A stretch of DNA of 64,000 nt. Origin: Neorhizobium huautlense. GTDB taxonomy: Bacteria > Pseudomonadota > Alphaproteobacteria > Rhizobiales > Rhizobiaceae. The stretch is taken from NCBI RefSeq assembly GCF_002968575.1, contig NZ_PVBM01000013.1, positions 62,001-126,000 on the forward strand, in the 5' to 3' direction. This document shows, one piece after another, positions 44,490-54,004 of the stretch; within the stretch, counting starts at the first letter, position 1; each line of letters starts with the position of its first letter. Under the pieces are notes generated by a model. It did not search any database. It was not told where the DNA came from and saw nothing but the letters and a program-made list of their open reading frames with translations. Both the position numbers and the translations under genes were made by a program.

Positions 44490-45065
44490 ATGCGTATTGC
44501 GTTTTTCATCGCCCTCATGGCCCTGTCCCTGACCGCCTGCGCCTCCGCGCCGAGCCGGGTTACCGATGCCTGCGCGGTTTTTGAACAGCGCGACGGGTTC
44601 TTCAACAATTGGGCCCGCGATGCCAAAAAGGCCGAACGCGAGTTCGGCGTCCCCGTGCCGATCCTGATGGCGACGATCTATGTGGAATCCGGCTTCAGGG
44701 CTAATGCCCGCCCGCCGCGTACCAAACTGCTCGGCTTCATTCCCTGGAAGCGTCAGTCCACGGCATATGGCTACGCCCAGGCATTGGATGGCACCTGGCT
44801 CACTTACAAGAAGGACACCGGCCGCTGGAGCGCCAGCCGCTCCGACTTCGGCGACGCCATCCATTTTGTCGGCTGGTACCACAACCAGAGCCATGTGAAG
44901 AACGGCATCCCGTTGAACGACAGCTACAACCTCTACCTCGCCTATTATTCCGGCCAGGCGGGATACGAGCGCGGCCAGTTCTCGTCAGGAACCCGGCAGG
45001 CAGCGCAGAAGTCCGCCGGCATGGCCGCCAAGTATGAAGCGCAACTGAGGCGCTGCGGCTACTAA
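44490..45065 (+). CDS. SLT-like lipoprotein (putative lytic transglycosylase)
   Basis: A 191-residue lipoprotein with lipobox LTAC (C17). The mature domain resembles SLT lysozyme-like folds: ILMATIYVESGFRANARP with probable catalytic E66, and TAYGYAQALDGTWLTYKKDT in place of the GLMQL block, then NLYLAYYSGQAGY. It probably cleaves peptidoglycan from the outer-membrane side. It overlaps the convergent RidA gene end by 4 bp. Confidence 0.85.
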   Translation: MRIAFFIALMALSLTACASAPSRVTDACAVFEQRDGFFNNWARDAKKAEREFGVPVPILMATIYVESGFRANARPPRTKLLGFIPWKRQSTAYGYAQALDGTWLTYKKDTGRWSASRSDFGDAIHFVGWYHNQSHVKNGIPLNDSYNLYLAYYSGQAGYERGQFSSGTRQAAQKSAGMAAKYEAQLRRCGY

Positions 45066-45451
45066 AACACCTTCGCGGCCGTGACTTCCACCTCGACGAG
45101 GAATTCCGCGCGTGTAAATCCGCCGACGATGAGAAGCGTCGAGACCGGCTTGGGGTCGAGCGTGTAGCGGTCGCGCACCGCCATGTAAGCGGGAAAATCC
45201 TCGCGGCTGGTGACGAAGCCCGAGATGCGGATCACATCCGCATAGGTCATGCCCGCCTCCTCCAGGATCGCGCCGATCGCCTGGAAACAAAGCTCCGCCT
45301 GCCGCGTGACATCAGGCGGGATCCTATCCTCCGGTGATATTCCGAGCTGGCCGGAGGTGACGAGCAGGCTGGCACCGGGCGGCACCAGCAGGCCGTGATT
45401 ATAAGCGCCGAAAGGCCTGCGGACGGCCGGTGGGTTGAAAACGCGCTTCAT
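45062..45451 (-). CDS. RidA/YjgF family protein
   Basis: A 129-residue protein of the enamine/imine deaminase family: FGAYNHGLLVPPGASLLVTS, GQLGISPEDRIPPDVTRQAE, then YADVIRISGFVTSREDFPAY. The conserved arginine usually seen in the RidA active site (in the RxxxxVxxLP context) is not evident in the end block STLLIVGGFTRAEFLVEVEV, so it may belong to a non-canonical Rid subgroup. The ATG at 45451 gives the family N terminus MKRVFNPP. Confidence 0.87.
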   Translation of the reverse strand: MKRVFNPPAVRRPFGAYNHGLLVPPGASLLVTSGQLGISPEDRIPPDVTRQAELCFQAIGAILEEAGMTYADVIRISGFVTSREDFPAYMAVRDRYTLDPKPVSTLLIVGGFTRAEFLVEVEVTAAKVF

Positions 45452-45622
45452 GGCAACAACCTCTTTCTCTTTCAGGCATATCTGGAATCGACAGCAGTAG
45501 ACCGGCATTCGGGCCTGTGTTCAAGGCGTGGATATCCGATGATTCCGATTGTCACCAACCGCGCCCTCTTGCCTCGGGACGGTTTCTCCCTATCCTCCGG
45601 ATATGGAAAGGGGGATCCATCC

Positions 45623-46663
45623 ATGCCGCGAGCTATCGACCAATGGTGGCGTTATCCGGGCTACGCCTTCCGAGTCTTAGGAAGCGAAAAATCCTTCCGC
45701 AAAAACCCTGTGATCGGCAATCCGCGTTTCAACGAACTGGGCCTCCATCGGGAACGCGTGCGTCTTGCCGCCGGGATGGCCGCCTATCGCCGGCGACTGC
45801 TCGGCGTCTCGGTAAGTGCCGCAGAACGGGAAGCATTCCAGAGGGACGGCTTTGTGATCCGCGAGAATGCCCTGCCGGCAGACGTGTTCCAGCGGATACG
45901 CGACTACCTCAAAAATGAGCCTCTGCCGGCTCGCGAGATGCGCCAGGGGCAGACCGTCACGCGGATGACCCCGATCAACCGGAATGCGCTGGGAAAACTG
46001 CCGGATCTGGCGCGGTTCAGCAATGATCCCTCGATTGCAGGCCTCATCCGGTATGTCGGAGGTATCGGCGGCGATCCCGTGTATTTCATCCAGACCGTGA
46101 TTGCAGAACCCGCAATCCAGGAAGCCGATCCCCAGACCGCCCTGCATGCCGATACCTTCCATTCAAGTTCCAAGGCTTGGCTTTTTCTCGATGATGTCGG
46201 ACCGGACGACGGCCCCTTCGTCTTCGTCCCCGGTAGCCACAGGCTGACCGAAAAGCGGCTGGAATGGGAATACCGGCAGAGCCTTGTGGCGAGCGCGGAC
46301 GGACGCACACACCATGCCGAAGGATCGTTCCGCATCACGCCCGAAGAATTGTCGACGCTTGGCGATTTTACCCCACGCAAGGTCGTGGTTTCCGCAAACA
46401 CCCTCGTGGTGGCCGATACCTACGCATTCCATTCACGGGCTGTCAGCCATCGGCATACGGTTCGGGTGGAGTTGCATGCCTATCATCGCGGCAATCCGTT
46501 CGCGCCTCTTCCTCTCTCGGCGACCGCGCTGGTTCCGGGCCTGCGCGACCGTCGGCTGGATATCTTCCTCGCGCTGTCGGACAGAAAAGCCAAACGGGAC
46601 GGCAGGATTCCGACCTGGAGGGATGTTGGAGCCTGCACCGCCTATTCCGAACCGCATATCTGA
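45623..46663 (+). CDS. Phytanoyl-CoA dioxygenase-like Fe(II)/2-oxoglutarate enzyme
   Basis: A 346-residue protein with a PhyH-type jelly roll. The iron ligands are H175 and D177 (TALHADTFH) and a distal His in YAFHSRAV (H270); FVPGSHRLT is the characteristic block in between. An N-terminal helical region (about 1-75) precedes the fold. Such enzymes hydroxylate lipids, amino acids or secondary metabolites; the substrate is unknown. The start at 45623 is chosen for the AAAGGGGG eight bases upstream; an ATG at 45539 is possible. No obvious partner gene. Confidence 0.82.
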   Translation: MPRAIDQWWRYPGYAFRVLGSEKSFRKNPVIGNPRFNELGLHRERVRLAAGMAAYRRRLLGVSVSAAEREAFQRDGFVIRENALPADVFQRIRDYLKNEPLPAREMRQGQTVTRMTPINRNALGKLPDLARFSNDPSIAGLIRYVGGIGGDPVYFIQTVIAEPAIQEADPQTALHADTFHSSSKAWLFLDDVGPDDGPFVFVPGSHRLTEKRLEWEYRQSLVASADGRTHHAEGSFRITPEELSTLGDFTPRKVVVSANTLVVADTYAFHSRAVSHRHTVRVELHAYHRGNPFAPLPLSATALVPGLRDRRLDIFLALSDRKAKRDGRIPTWRDVGACTAYSEPHI

Positions 46664-46688
46664 TCCCTGAGGCCCGTGGTCGCCGGTT

Positions 46689-48116
46689 TCACGCGCCGTA
46701 GCCGACGATGCCCTTGATCTCGAGGAAGTCGTGGATGCCCCAATCGGCATATTCGCGGCCATTGCCGGACTGCTTGTAGCCGCCGAAGGGCGCGAACAGG
46801 TCCCAGTCCGGATAATTGATGAACACCGAACCGGCCCGCAGCCGCGCGGCCACCTTGCGGGCATTGCCGATATCTCCGGACTGCACATAGGCCGCCAGCC
46901 CGTAAGGCGTGTCGTTGGCGATCTCCACCGCCTGCTCTTCGTCTTCATAGGAGAGGATAGAAAGGACCGGCCCGAAGATTTCTTCTCGCGCGATCGTCAT
47001 GTCGTTGGTGACATGGCCAAACACGGTCGGGCGGATATAATAGCCTCGGTTGAGGCCCTCCGGCCGGCCCGGTCCGCCGGTGACCAGCGTTGCACCTTCT
47101 TTGATGCCAGCCTCGATCAACCGCTGGATCTTGTCGTATTGCGTCTGGCTGACCACCGGGCCGAGATCGATACCATCCCCACGCGGATCGCCGGTCTTCA
47201 GCTTTTCGGCTGCGGCCTTCGCGATATCCAGAGCTTCGTCATGGCGCTTTGCCGGCACCAGCATCCGCGTCGGAGCATCGCAGGACTGGCCGGAATTGCC
47301 GAAACAGGCTGTAACGCCATCTGCAACGGCTTTCTCAAACTCGGCATCGGGAAGGATGATATTGGGCGACTTGCCGCCGAGTTCCTGGGCCACGCGCTTC
47401 ACGGTGTCGGCCGCAGTCTTGGCGACGATGATGCCGGCCCGCGTCGAGCCGGTGAAGGAAACCATATCGACATCAGGATGGCCGGCCATAACCTGGCCGA
47501 CATCGGGCCCGGTTCCGTTGACGAGGTTGAAGACGCCCTTCGGCGTGCCCGCCGCCTCCATAACTTCCGCAAAGATGATGCCGCTGATCGGCGCGATCTC
47601 GGAAGGCTTCAGCACCATGGTGCAGCCGGCGGCGATCGCCGGGCCGACCTTGCAGGCGATCTGGTTGAGCGGCCAGTTCCACGGTGTGATCAGCGCGCAG
47701 ACGCCGATCGGCTCCTTGACGATCATCGTTGAGCCGCGCGCCTCGGTGAACTCGTAGTTTTCGAGCGCCTCGATCGTGGCGGCGAGATGCCCTTTGCCGG
47801 CCGCGGCCTGCGCATCACGGGCAAAGGCGAGCGGAGCCCCCATCTCCTGGGAGACCGCTCGCGCGATGTCTTCGTATCGCTTTTCATACTCGGCCAGGAT
47901 GCGTTTCAGGAGCGCCAGCCGCTCCGCCTTGGACCATTGCGAAAAAGCAGGAAATGCCGCCTTGGCCGCCGCAACCGCCTTGTCCACATCGGCCTTCGAG
48001 CCTAAAGCGACCTGAGTATAGGCCTCTTCCGTCGACGGATCGACGACATCGAGCGCGACGGGAATATCCGGAGTTATCCAGATTCCGTTGATGAAGAATT
48101 TCAGATGGTTGCTCAT
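46689..48116 (-). CDS. Aldehyde dehydrogenase family protein
   Basis: A 475-residue NAD(P)-dependent enzyme oxidising an aldehyde to an acid. Catalytic residues are visible: N147 in TPWNWPLNQI, E245 in QELGGKSPN, and C279 in FGNSGQSCDAPTRM. The cofactor loop is FTGSTRAG. The C-terminal block is PYGLAAYVQSGDIGNARKVA. It stands alone on the minus strand, so the aldehyde cannot be inferred from context. Confidence 0.93.
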   Translation of the reverse strand: MSNHLKFFINGIWITPDIPVALDVVDPSTEEAYTQVALGSKADVDKAVAAAKAAFPAFSQWSKAERLALLKRILAEYEKRYEDIARAVSQEMGAPLAFARDAQAAAGKGHLAATIEALENYEFTEARGSTMIVKEPIGVCALITPWNWPLNQIACKVGPAIAAGCTMVLKPSEIAPISGIIFAEVMEAAGTPKGVFNLVNGTGPDVGQVMAGHPDVDMVSFTGSTRAGIIVAKTAADTVKRVAQELGGKSPNIILPDAEFEKAVADGVTACFGNSGQSCDAPTRMLVPAKRHDEALDIAKAAAEKLKTGDPRGDGIDLGPVVSQTQYDKIQRLIEAGIKEGATLVTGGPGRPEGLNRGYYIRPTVFGHVTNDMTIAREEIFGPVLSILSYEDEEQAVEIANDTPYGLAAYVQSGDIGNARKVAARLRAGSVFINYPDWDLFAPFGGYKQSGNGREYADWGIHDFLEIKGIVGYGA

Positions 48117-48355
48117 GGAAGCTCTCCGGATCGGGGCGGATATGGAAGAGCACTATCGGCGATGAATTTTTGCCCCGCAAGGCCGCAGAGCGACATCGGC
48201 ATTTCCCGGATCTTCCGAACCCTATCAAGCGGGCTTGAAGCGTCTCCGATACTTCTCGTCATACCGCTAATACTTCGGCAACAATACGAATTCATTGAGA
48301 TTTAAACTGCGCCTGTTACAGATCAAGACAGTTTTCAGCGATGTCACGAGGGCCT

Positions 48356-49261
48356 ATGCGACGCAGTCTTCTTCAAATTGCCTTGGCAGGGCTACTCGCT
48401 CTGTCGGCACCGAATGTGGGTGCAGAAACCCTGGAGGACGACCTCAAGGGCCTGACGGAGGAACAGATCGGCGATACGGTCGAGTTCGCCTTCGGCAACG
48501 CGCTGTTCTTCCTCTTCCACGAGGCCGGTCACATGCTGGTCTCCGAATTCGACCTGCCGGTCCTTGGCCGCGAGGAGGATGCGGTGGATACGCTCTCCAC
48601 CCTCCTGCTTCTGGAGGCGGATGCAGACGTCTTCGAGACAGCTCTCATCGATTCCGTCGACGGATGGACATTGTCTGCCGAAGCGAGCGAAGCGGCGGAA
48701 CATGAGCAAATTCTCTGGGACGCGCACGGTCTCGACCGCCAACGCGCTTTCAATATGGTCTGCCTGATGGTCGGCAAGGATGCCGAGAAATTCACCGAAT
48801 CCGCAGACGATCTCGAACTGCCGGCCGGCCGTCGGCAGGAATGCGTGGGTGAATACCAGAAGGCCCATGCAAGCTGGTTCGGTGTGCTGAAGCCGCATCT
48901 GCAGACCGGCGACCAGAAGAGCAAGTTCACGATCACCTACCAGCCCGCGAAGAACAACGACCTCAAGGACTACGCGGACCTGGTGAAGGAGGCTCAGGTT
49001 CTCGAGATCCTGCAGGAACTGGTCTCCGGCCTCTACAAGCTTGACGACGGCATCAAGCTGACGGCAGCCGAATGCGGCGAACCAAACGCCTATTGGTCGC
49101 CGAGCGAGCGCGAAGTGACCTATTGCTACGAACTGATGCAGTGGCACGCGCAGGCAATCGCCCGGTATTTCAGGGAAAATGCCGAGGGCGGCGAAGAAGA
49201 AATCGGCGAGGCAAAGCCGGGGCTGAAATTTGTGTTCGGCAAGGCCAAGGGTCGCCAGTAG
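48356..49261 (+). CDS. DUF4344 putative exported metallopeptidase
   Basis: A 301-residue protein. A signal peptide (MRRSLLQIALAGLLALSAPN, cleaved near residue 24) is followed by an HExxH-type zinc motif HEAGH (55-59, E56 catalytic) within LFFLFHEAGHMLVSEFDLPV. Downstream acidic residues (AVDTLSTLLLL and WDAHGLDRQR) may supply the third ligand. Cysteines near 146, 162, 234 and 248 could form disulfides. The start at 48356 gives a clean signal peptide; 48341 is possible. A strong terminator follows. Confidence 0.82.
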   Translation: MRRSLLQIALAGLLALSAPNVGAETLEDDLKGLTEEQIGDTVEFAFGNALFFLFHEAGHMLVSEFDLPVLGREEDAVDTLSTLLLLEADADVFETALIDSVDGWTLSAEASEAAEHEQILWDAHGLDRQRAFNMVCLMVGKDAEKFTESADDLELPAGRRQECVGEYQKAHASWFGVLKPHLQTGDQKSKFTITYQPAKNNDLKDYADLVKEAQVLEILQELVSGLYKLDDGIKLTAAECGEPNAYWSPSEREVTYCYELMQWHAQAIARYFRENAEGGEEEIGEAKPGLKFVFGKAKGRQ

Positions 49262-49280
49262 AGGTAACGCAATACGAAGA

Positions 49281-49324
49281 CCCGGTTTGCGCCCTCGCAG
49301 GCAGCAAACCGGGCAATCTTTTTT
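49281..49324 (+). terminator. Intrinsic terminator after the DUF4344 gene
   Basis: CCCGGTTTGC (49281-49290) pairs perfectly with GCAAACCGGG (49304-49313), and a six-T run lies at 49319-49324. Confidence 0.88.
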
Positions 49325-49329
49325 GGCGT

Positions 49330-49944
49330 TCAGGCTCCGTAGGGAGCGAAGAACTTCTTGGCAGCTTCGATCTCGTTCGGCCGAATCTCATGGCCGCCGA
49401 CATGCCATTCGAGTGTCACCTTGTCCCCCTGCCGCTTGAAATAATCGGCAAGCTCGACGCCTTGCGGCACCGGGCAGATCGGGTCGTTCTGGCCGGCGGT
49501 GATCAGCACATGCGCCGTCTCCTTGATCTTCCGGTCCTTTGGCTGGAACGGGATCAGCGGATGCATCAGAACGCCGGCATCGAAGAGGCCGGGTTTTTCG
49601 ATCATGATATTTGCGAGGATATTCGCGCCATTCGAAAATCCGAGCCCCAGAACGGTGGATGACTCGTATCGGTCGCGGTTGGCAACCACGAATTCGCTCA
49701 TCCGCTCGGTCGCCCGGGCAAGATCCTCGCAATCATAGACGCCTTCCGCCTTGCGCCGGAAGAAGCGCGCCGCGCCGTGTTCGGAAATATCACCGCGCGG
49801 CGAGATGACCGTGGCGTTGGGAAGCAGCCTTCCGCCGAAATCGAAGAACTGGTTTTCGTCGCCACCGGTGCCATGAAAGACGAACAGGATCGGTGATCCC
49901 GGGGCACCGGGCCTCGCCCGGTGCACATAGCTGTCGTAACTCAT
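49330..49944 (-). CDS. mhqD: Alpha/beta-hydrolase, MhqD-like
   Basis: A 204-residue esterase of the phospholipase/carboxylesterase class. FVFHGTGGDENQF forms the oxyanion region, GFSNGA holds nucleophile S104, GQNDPICP gives D154 and GGHEIRP gives H185. In Bacillus, MhqD acts with the MhqO dioxygenase in quinone and hydroquinone resistance; here the mhqO-like gene lies 24 bp upstream on the same strand, supporting the same pairing. The gene symbol is by analogy. Confidence 0.87.
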   Translation of the reverse strand: MSYDSYVHRARPGAPGSPILFVFHGTGGDENQFFDFGGRLLPNATVISPRGDISEHGAARFFRRKAEGVYDCEDLARATERMSEFVVANRDRYESSTVLGLGFSNGANILANIMIEKPGLFDAGVLMHPLIPFQPKDRKIKETAHVLITAGQNDPICPVPQGVELADYFKRQGDKVTLEWHVGGHEIRPNEIEAAKKFFAPYGA

Positions 49945-49968
49945 TTCAATCTCCTGATCCTGAACCCA

Positions 49969-50898
49969 CTAAGCCAGCGGTTCCAGGTGCTGTTCGAGTG
50001 CGCTTCTCAGATGCGCATGCTGCGCAGGCAGCTTCAGCGCTTCGCCGAGATGTGCGGTGTCCTCGTCGCGGTCGAAGCCCGGCTCATTGGTGGCGATTTC
50101 GAACAACACGCCACCCGGGGTGCGGAAATAGATCGCCCAGAAGTAGTCGCGGTCGATGACCGGGGTGACCTGATAGCCGGTATCCATCAGTGCTTTACGG
50201 ACCTCGAGCTGCCTTTCGCGGTTCTCAACCGCAAAGGCGATGTGATGAACCGAACCGGCACCAAGCCGCGCACCGCTGATGTTCGGCATGGTTTCGACAT
50301 CGATGAAATCGGCACCGTTGCCGCCCGGCATTCCGAAGCGGGTCACGCCGTCCCTGGCATCAACCTGTTCGTACCCCATGAACTTCAGGAGCTCGGCGGT
50401 CGCACCTTCGTCATGCAGACGCATCGAAGCCGAATGGAAGCCGCGGATGGCCTCAGCCTCGCCGACGCCGTTGCCGGTCCAGGGAGCACGCGGGTCGTCC
50501 CTGACTTCGACCAGCGCGAACCCGTCACCATCGGGACCGGCGAAATGCAGCCGGTTGTCGCCAAAGGCATTGTCCGTCTTGATCCCTTCGGCGCCGGCCT
50601 TTGTCAGCCGATCGGTCCAGTAACCGAACGAGCCTTCCGGAACGGAGAAGAGCGTGGTGCCCACTTCGCCGGTGCCGGGACGACCGCGGGCGATATGCGG
50701 GAACGGGAAGTATGTCATGACAGAGCCGGGCGTGCCGACCTCGTCGCCGTAATAGAGATGGTAGACGTCAGGCGCGTCGAAATTGACGGTCTTCTTGACC
50801 CGGCGCAGGCCGAGCGTGTCGGTGAAGAACTTGTTGTTGGTGCTGGCGCTCGCAGCCATCGACGTGACGTGATGGAGGCCCTTGATCTGGTCGAGCAT
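49969..50898 (-). CDS. mhqO: VOC-family ring-cleaving dioxygenase, MhqO-like
   Basis: A 309-residue protein with two glyoxalase/bleomycin-resistance modules: LHHVTSMAASASTNNKFFTD at the N terminus and SVHHIAFAVENRERQLEVRK near residue 215. Likely metal ligands are H9 or H10, the second-module H, and a Glu in VLFEIATNEPGF. It belongs to the hydroquinone-cleaving MhqO/LinE-like group. AAAGGGG precedes the ATG at 50898. It probably forms an operon with the esterase gene for detoxifying quinones. Confidence 0.88.
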   Translation of the reverse strand: MLDQIKGLHHVTSMAASASTNNKFFTDTLGLRRVKKTVNFDAPDVYHLYYGDEVGTPGSVMTYFPFPHIARGRPGTGEVGTTLFSVPEGSFGYWTDRLTKAGAEGIKTDNAFGDNRLHFAGPDGDGFALVEVRDDPRAPWTGNGVGEAEAIRGFHSASMRLHDEGATAELLKFMGYEQVDARDGVTRFGMPGGNGADFIDVETMPNISGARLGAGSVHHIAFAVENRERQLEVRKALMDTGYQVTPVIDRDYFWAIYFRTPGGVLFEIATNEPGFDRDEDTAHLGEALKLPAQHAHLRSALEQHLEPLA

Positions 50899-51023
50899 TG
50901 TAAACCCCTTTCTGGACCGCCTCGGCGATCCGTTGTTCTGGGGCAATATTTGGTTCATCGAACGGGGATTGGATAGATGAACGTGTCAGAACGCATTGTT
51001 CACCATCCGTAGACGGAAGATGA

Positions 51024-51728
51024 TCAATTGTTCACAGAAGGCGGTGATGGCAACTGCCAGTCGATCGGCTCCTTGCCGCGCGACCTGAGGAAATCATTGG
51101 CCTTCGAAAAATGCCGGCAGCCGAAAAAGCCGTTATGGGCCGAGAGCGGCGACGGATGGGGGGCCTTCAGAACGAGATGTTTCCTCGTATCCACAAAGGC
51201 GGCCTTTTTCTGCGCATAGGAGCCCCAGAGCATGAAGACCACGCCATCGCACTCCTCGTTGACGGCGCGGATGACAGCATCGGTAAAACGTTCCCAGCCT
51301 CGGCCTTGATGTGCGGCCGCCCTGCCCTCTTCCACCGTCAGCACGCTGTTTAACAGCAGCACGCCCTGGTTAGCCCAGTGCTCGAGAAAGCCGTGATTGA
51401 CCGGAGGAATGCCGAGATCCGCCTGGATTTCCTTGTAGATATTAACGAGTGAAGGGGGAATGCGAACGCCGGGGCGGACGCTGAAGCACAGCCCGTGCGC
51501 CTGACCAAAACCGTGATAGGGATCCTGGCCGAGAATGACGACTTTCACCTTGTCGAGGGGCGTCAGATCCAGCGCGCGGAAATATTCGCCGCCTTTCGGG
51601 AAGATGCGCTTGCCGGCCTCCTTCTCGGCGAGGAGAAACCGCCTCAGTTCGCTCATGTACGGATTGGAGAACTCCGGGCCGAGTACCCGTTTCCAGCTTT
51701 CCTCGATCCTGACCTCGCCCTCCGCCAT
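51024..51728 (-). CDS. ung: Uracil-DNA glycosylase
   Basis: A 234-residue family-1 enzyme that removes uracil from DNA. The water-activating loop [14 protein letters not shown] holds D69, and the minor-groove loop [20 protein letters not shown] holds H191. Length is standard. The ATG at 51728 has GAGGA upstream; a TTG at 51740 is less likely. It lies 8 bp after galE on the same strand, so they are probably cotranscribed. Confidence 0.96.
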   Translation of the reverse strand: MAEGEVRIEESWKRVLGPEFSNPYMSELRRFLLAEKEAGKRIFPKGGEYFRALDLTPLDKVKVVILGQDPYHGFGQAHGLCFSVRPGVRIPPSLVNIYKEIQADLGIPPVNHGFLEHWANQGVLLLNSVLTVEEGRAAAHQGRGWERFTDAVIRAVNEECDGVVFMLWGSYAQKKAAFVDTRKHLVLKAPHPSPLSAHNGFFGCRHFSKANDFLRSRGKEPIDWQLPSPPSVNN

Positions 51729-51736
51729 ATCCGTCC

Positions 51737-52726
51737 TCAAATGACCAGATGGTTCGAGCGCGAATGCCAGTCCCAGGCGGAGCGGATGATGTCGTTCAGG
51801 CTGAATTTCGGTTCCCAGCCGAGCACCGCCCGCGCCTTGTCGTTATTGGCGACCAAGGACGTGGAATCGCCTTCGCGGCGTCCGACATATTCCACCGGGA
51901 AGGGCTTGCCGGAAACCTCGGAGATCGCTGCCAGCAGCTCCTTGACGGTCGTTCCGGTGCCCGTGCCGAGGTTCAGCTCCACGGTCTCGCCGCCGGCCAG
52001 CAAATAATCCACCGCCCGCACATGCGCGTCCGCCAGATCGAGCACGTGGATATAGTCGCGTACACAGGTACCGTCGCGGGTATCGTAATCATCCCCGAAG
52101 ACCTTGAAGCCCTGGCGGCGGCCGAGCGCCGCCTCGATCGCCAGCGGTATGGCATGGGTTTCCGGCGTGTGCCACTCGCCGATCCGGCCTTCGAAATCGG
52201 CGCCGGCGGCGTTGAAATAGCGCAACATCACCGACTTCAAGCCCTTGTACTGACCATAATCCTTGAGCGCCTGCTCGATGATGAATTTGGTGCGGCCATA
52301 GGGGTTGATCGGAGCCTGCTTATGCGTCTCGTCCATCGGCACGCGGTCCGGCAGACCATAGGTGGCGCAGGTGGAAGAGAAGACGAAGGCCTTCACACCG
52401 GCATCCATGGCGGCAGACATCAGGGTCAATGCGCCGATGACGTTGTTGTCGTAGAACCCGACGGGATTCTTGACCGATTCGCCCACCTCGATCAGCGCCG
52501 CAAAATGCAGGACCGCATCCGGTTTGTGCTTGGCGAAGACCTCATCGAGCCGGGCGCGATCACGAATATCGCCCTGTTCCAATTCGCCCCAGCGGACGAA
52601 TTCCGCATGGCCATTTGACAGATTATCGAAGACTACGGGTTCATACCCCTTCTCCGCCAGCACCAGACACGTATGCGAACCGATATAGCCGGCTCCACCG
52701 ACGACGAGCACCTTCTTCTTCGACAT
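51737..52726 (-). CDS. galE: UDP-glucose 4-epimerase
   Basis: A 329-residue extended SDR enzyme interconverting UDP-glucose and UDP-galactose for surface polysaccharides. The NAD-binding motif is GGAGYIGSH, the catalytic pair is NPYGRTK (Y143, K147) with FSSTCATYG, and [20 protein letters not shown] and [10 protein letters not shown] are family blocks. Two adjacent ATGs (52729, 52726) follow GAGAGGGA; spacing favours the second. Confidence 0.95.
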   Translation of the reverse strand: MSKKKVLVVGGAGYIGSHTCLVLAEKGYEPVVFDNLSNGHAEFVRWGELEQGDIRDRARLDEVFAKHKPDAVLHFAALIEVGESVKNPVGFYDNNVIGALTLMSAAMDAGVKAFVFSSTCATYGLPDRVPMDETHKQAPINPYGRTKFIIEQALKDYGQYKGLKSVMLRYFNAAGADFEGRIGEWHTPETHAIPLAIEAALGRRQGFKVFGDDYDTRDGTCVRDYIHVLDLADAHVRAVDYLLAGGETVELNLGTGTGTTVKELLAAISEVSGKPFPVEYVGRREGDSTSLVANNDKARAVLGWEPKFSLNDIIRSAWDWHSRSNHLVI

Positions 52727-52863
52727 CATGTCCCTCTCGGTTGTTGAAGTCGGCGGCACTATAACCGGCGCTGCCCAAATGGGAAGGGTGAACCCGAGCT
52801 TCGATATTGGATGACGCGCGCTTTGAACTTATCTATCCTACTCAGGATTTTTAAAGGCTCTTC

Positions 52864-53220
52864 ATGCGTTTTCTCTTTCTCAGTCTCGGTTGGCTGTTCG
52901 TGGCGCTCGGCATCGTTGGCGCATTCCTGCCGGTGCTGCCCACGACGCCCTTCCTGCTGCTTGCCGTCGCCTGTTTCGCCCGCTCGTCGCCGCGGCTTGA
53001 GGCATGGATGCTCGACCATCCGAAATTCGGGCCGTCTCTTAGAGACTGGCGGGAAAGGGGCGCCATTCCAACAAAGGCCAAGATCGCCGCCGTGGTGATG
53101 ATGAGCGCCAGCTACGCGATCTTCTGGTTCGGCACCTCGCCGCCCCTGTCTCGGGCGGCTTTCGTCGCAGCACTGATGATCGCGCCGGCGATCTTCGTGG
53201 TCACCCGGCCGAACGCGTAA
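52864..53220 (+). CDS. YbaN family (DUF454) inner-membrane protein
   Basis: A 118-residue protein with three or four hydrophobic segments. The family block is LGWLFVALGIVGAFLPVLPT then TPFLLLAVACFARSSPRLEA, and HPKFGPSLRDWRERGAIP follows. Function unknown; YbaN relatives often lie near iron or heme genes, and here hmuV converges 1 bp downstream. Confidence 0.87.
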   Translation: MRFLFLSLGWLFVALGIVGAFLPVLPTTPFLLLAVACFARSSPRLEAWMLDHPKFGPSLRDWRERGAIPTKAKIAAVVMMSASYAIFWFGTSPPLSRAAFVAALMIAPAIFVVTRPNA

Positions 53221-53221
53221 G

Positions 53222-54004
53222 TCAGCGATGCCGCGATTGCGGGAGGACGTAGGGAATATCGGCAGCAGGCAGACGTCCAACAGCGCCGACAATCCCGTAG
53301 ACACTCGCAATGAGCCCGTCACTCACCGTTTCCGGGCAAGGTCCTTCCGCGACAACTCGGCCGTGGTTCAGGACCACCAGATGGTCGGCGAATTCGGCCG
53401 CGAGGTTGAGGTCGTGCAGGATGGCGAGCACGATGCCGCCCGCGGCCGCGAAATCGCGGGCGGTTTCCAATACGGAAATCTGATGGCCGAGATCGAGGCT
53501 GGCGGTCGGCTCGTCGAGAAAGAGCGCACGCGGCACGCCATCGGCGACCGGCTGCGGCACCTGGGCGAGAGCGCGGGCAAACTGGACGCGCTGCTGCTCT
53601 CCGCCCGACAGCGAGGGATAGGGCCGGTTTTCGAAACCCCGCAATCCTACCCGAGAAAGCGCCTGGCGGGCCTGTTCCGTCGGGTTGAGCGCGCCCTGCG
53701 CAACCGCCCCCATGCGGGCGATCTCCAGCGCGGTGAAGGGGAAGGCAAGCTGTGTCGCCTGCGGCAGGACGGCCCGGCGTTTGGCAAGATCGCCCGGCTG
53801 GCAGAGATCCAACCTCGTCCCGTAGTAGGAGACGACACCCGTATCGGGTCTCATCTCGCCGGAAAGCACCCTCATCAGCGTCGATTTGCCTGCACCGTTC
53901 GGCCCGATCACGACCGTGAACCGACCCGGATCCAGATCGATTCCGACATTGTCGAGCAGCTTACGGCCGGACCGAGCGACGGTGATATGTTCGGCGGAGA
54001 TCAT
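53222..54004 (-). CDS. hmuV: Heme ABC transporter ATPase
   Basis: A 260-residue ATPase of the FecE/BtuD class. Walker A is GPNGAGKST (34-42), signature SLSGGEQQRVQFARAL, Walker B ALFLDEPTASLDLGHQ, and the H-loop lies in LAILHDLNLAAEF. It powers heme uptake through HmuU. Its start overlaps the hmuU stop by 4 bp. Heme specificity rests on the linked HmuT-like receptor and heme-degradation genes. Confidence 0.93.
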   Translation of the reverse strand: MISAEHITVARSGRKLLDNVGIDLDPGRFTVVIGPNGAGKSTLMRVLSGEMRPDTGVVSYYGTRLDLCQPGDLAKRRAVLPQATQLAFPFTALEIARMGAVAQGALNPTEQARQALSRVGLRGFENRPYPSLSGGEQQRVQFARALAQVPQPVADGVPRALFLDEPTASLDLGHQISVLETARDFAAAGGIVLAILHDLNLAAEFADHLVVLNHGRVVAEGPCPETVSDGLIASVYGIVGAVGRLPAADIPYVLPQSRHR

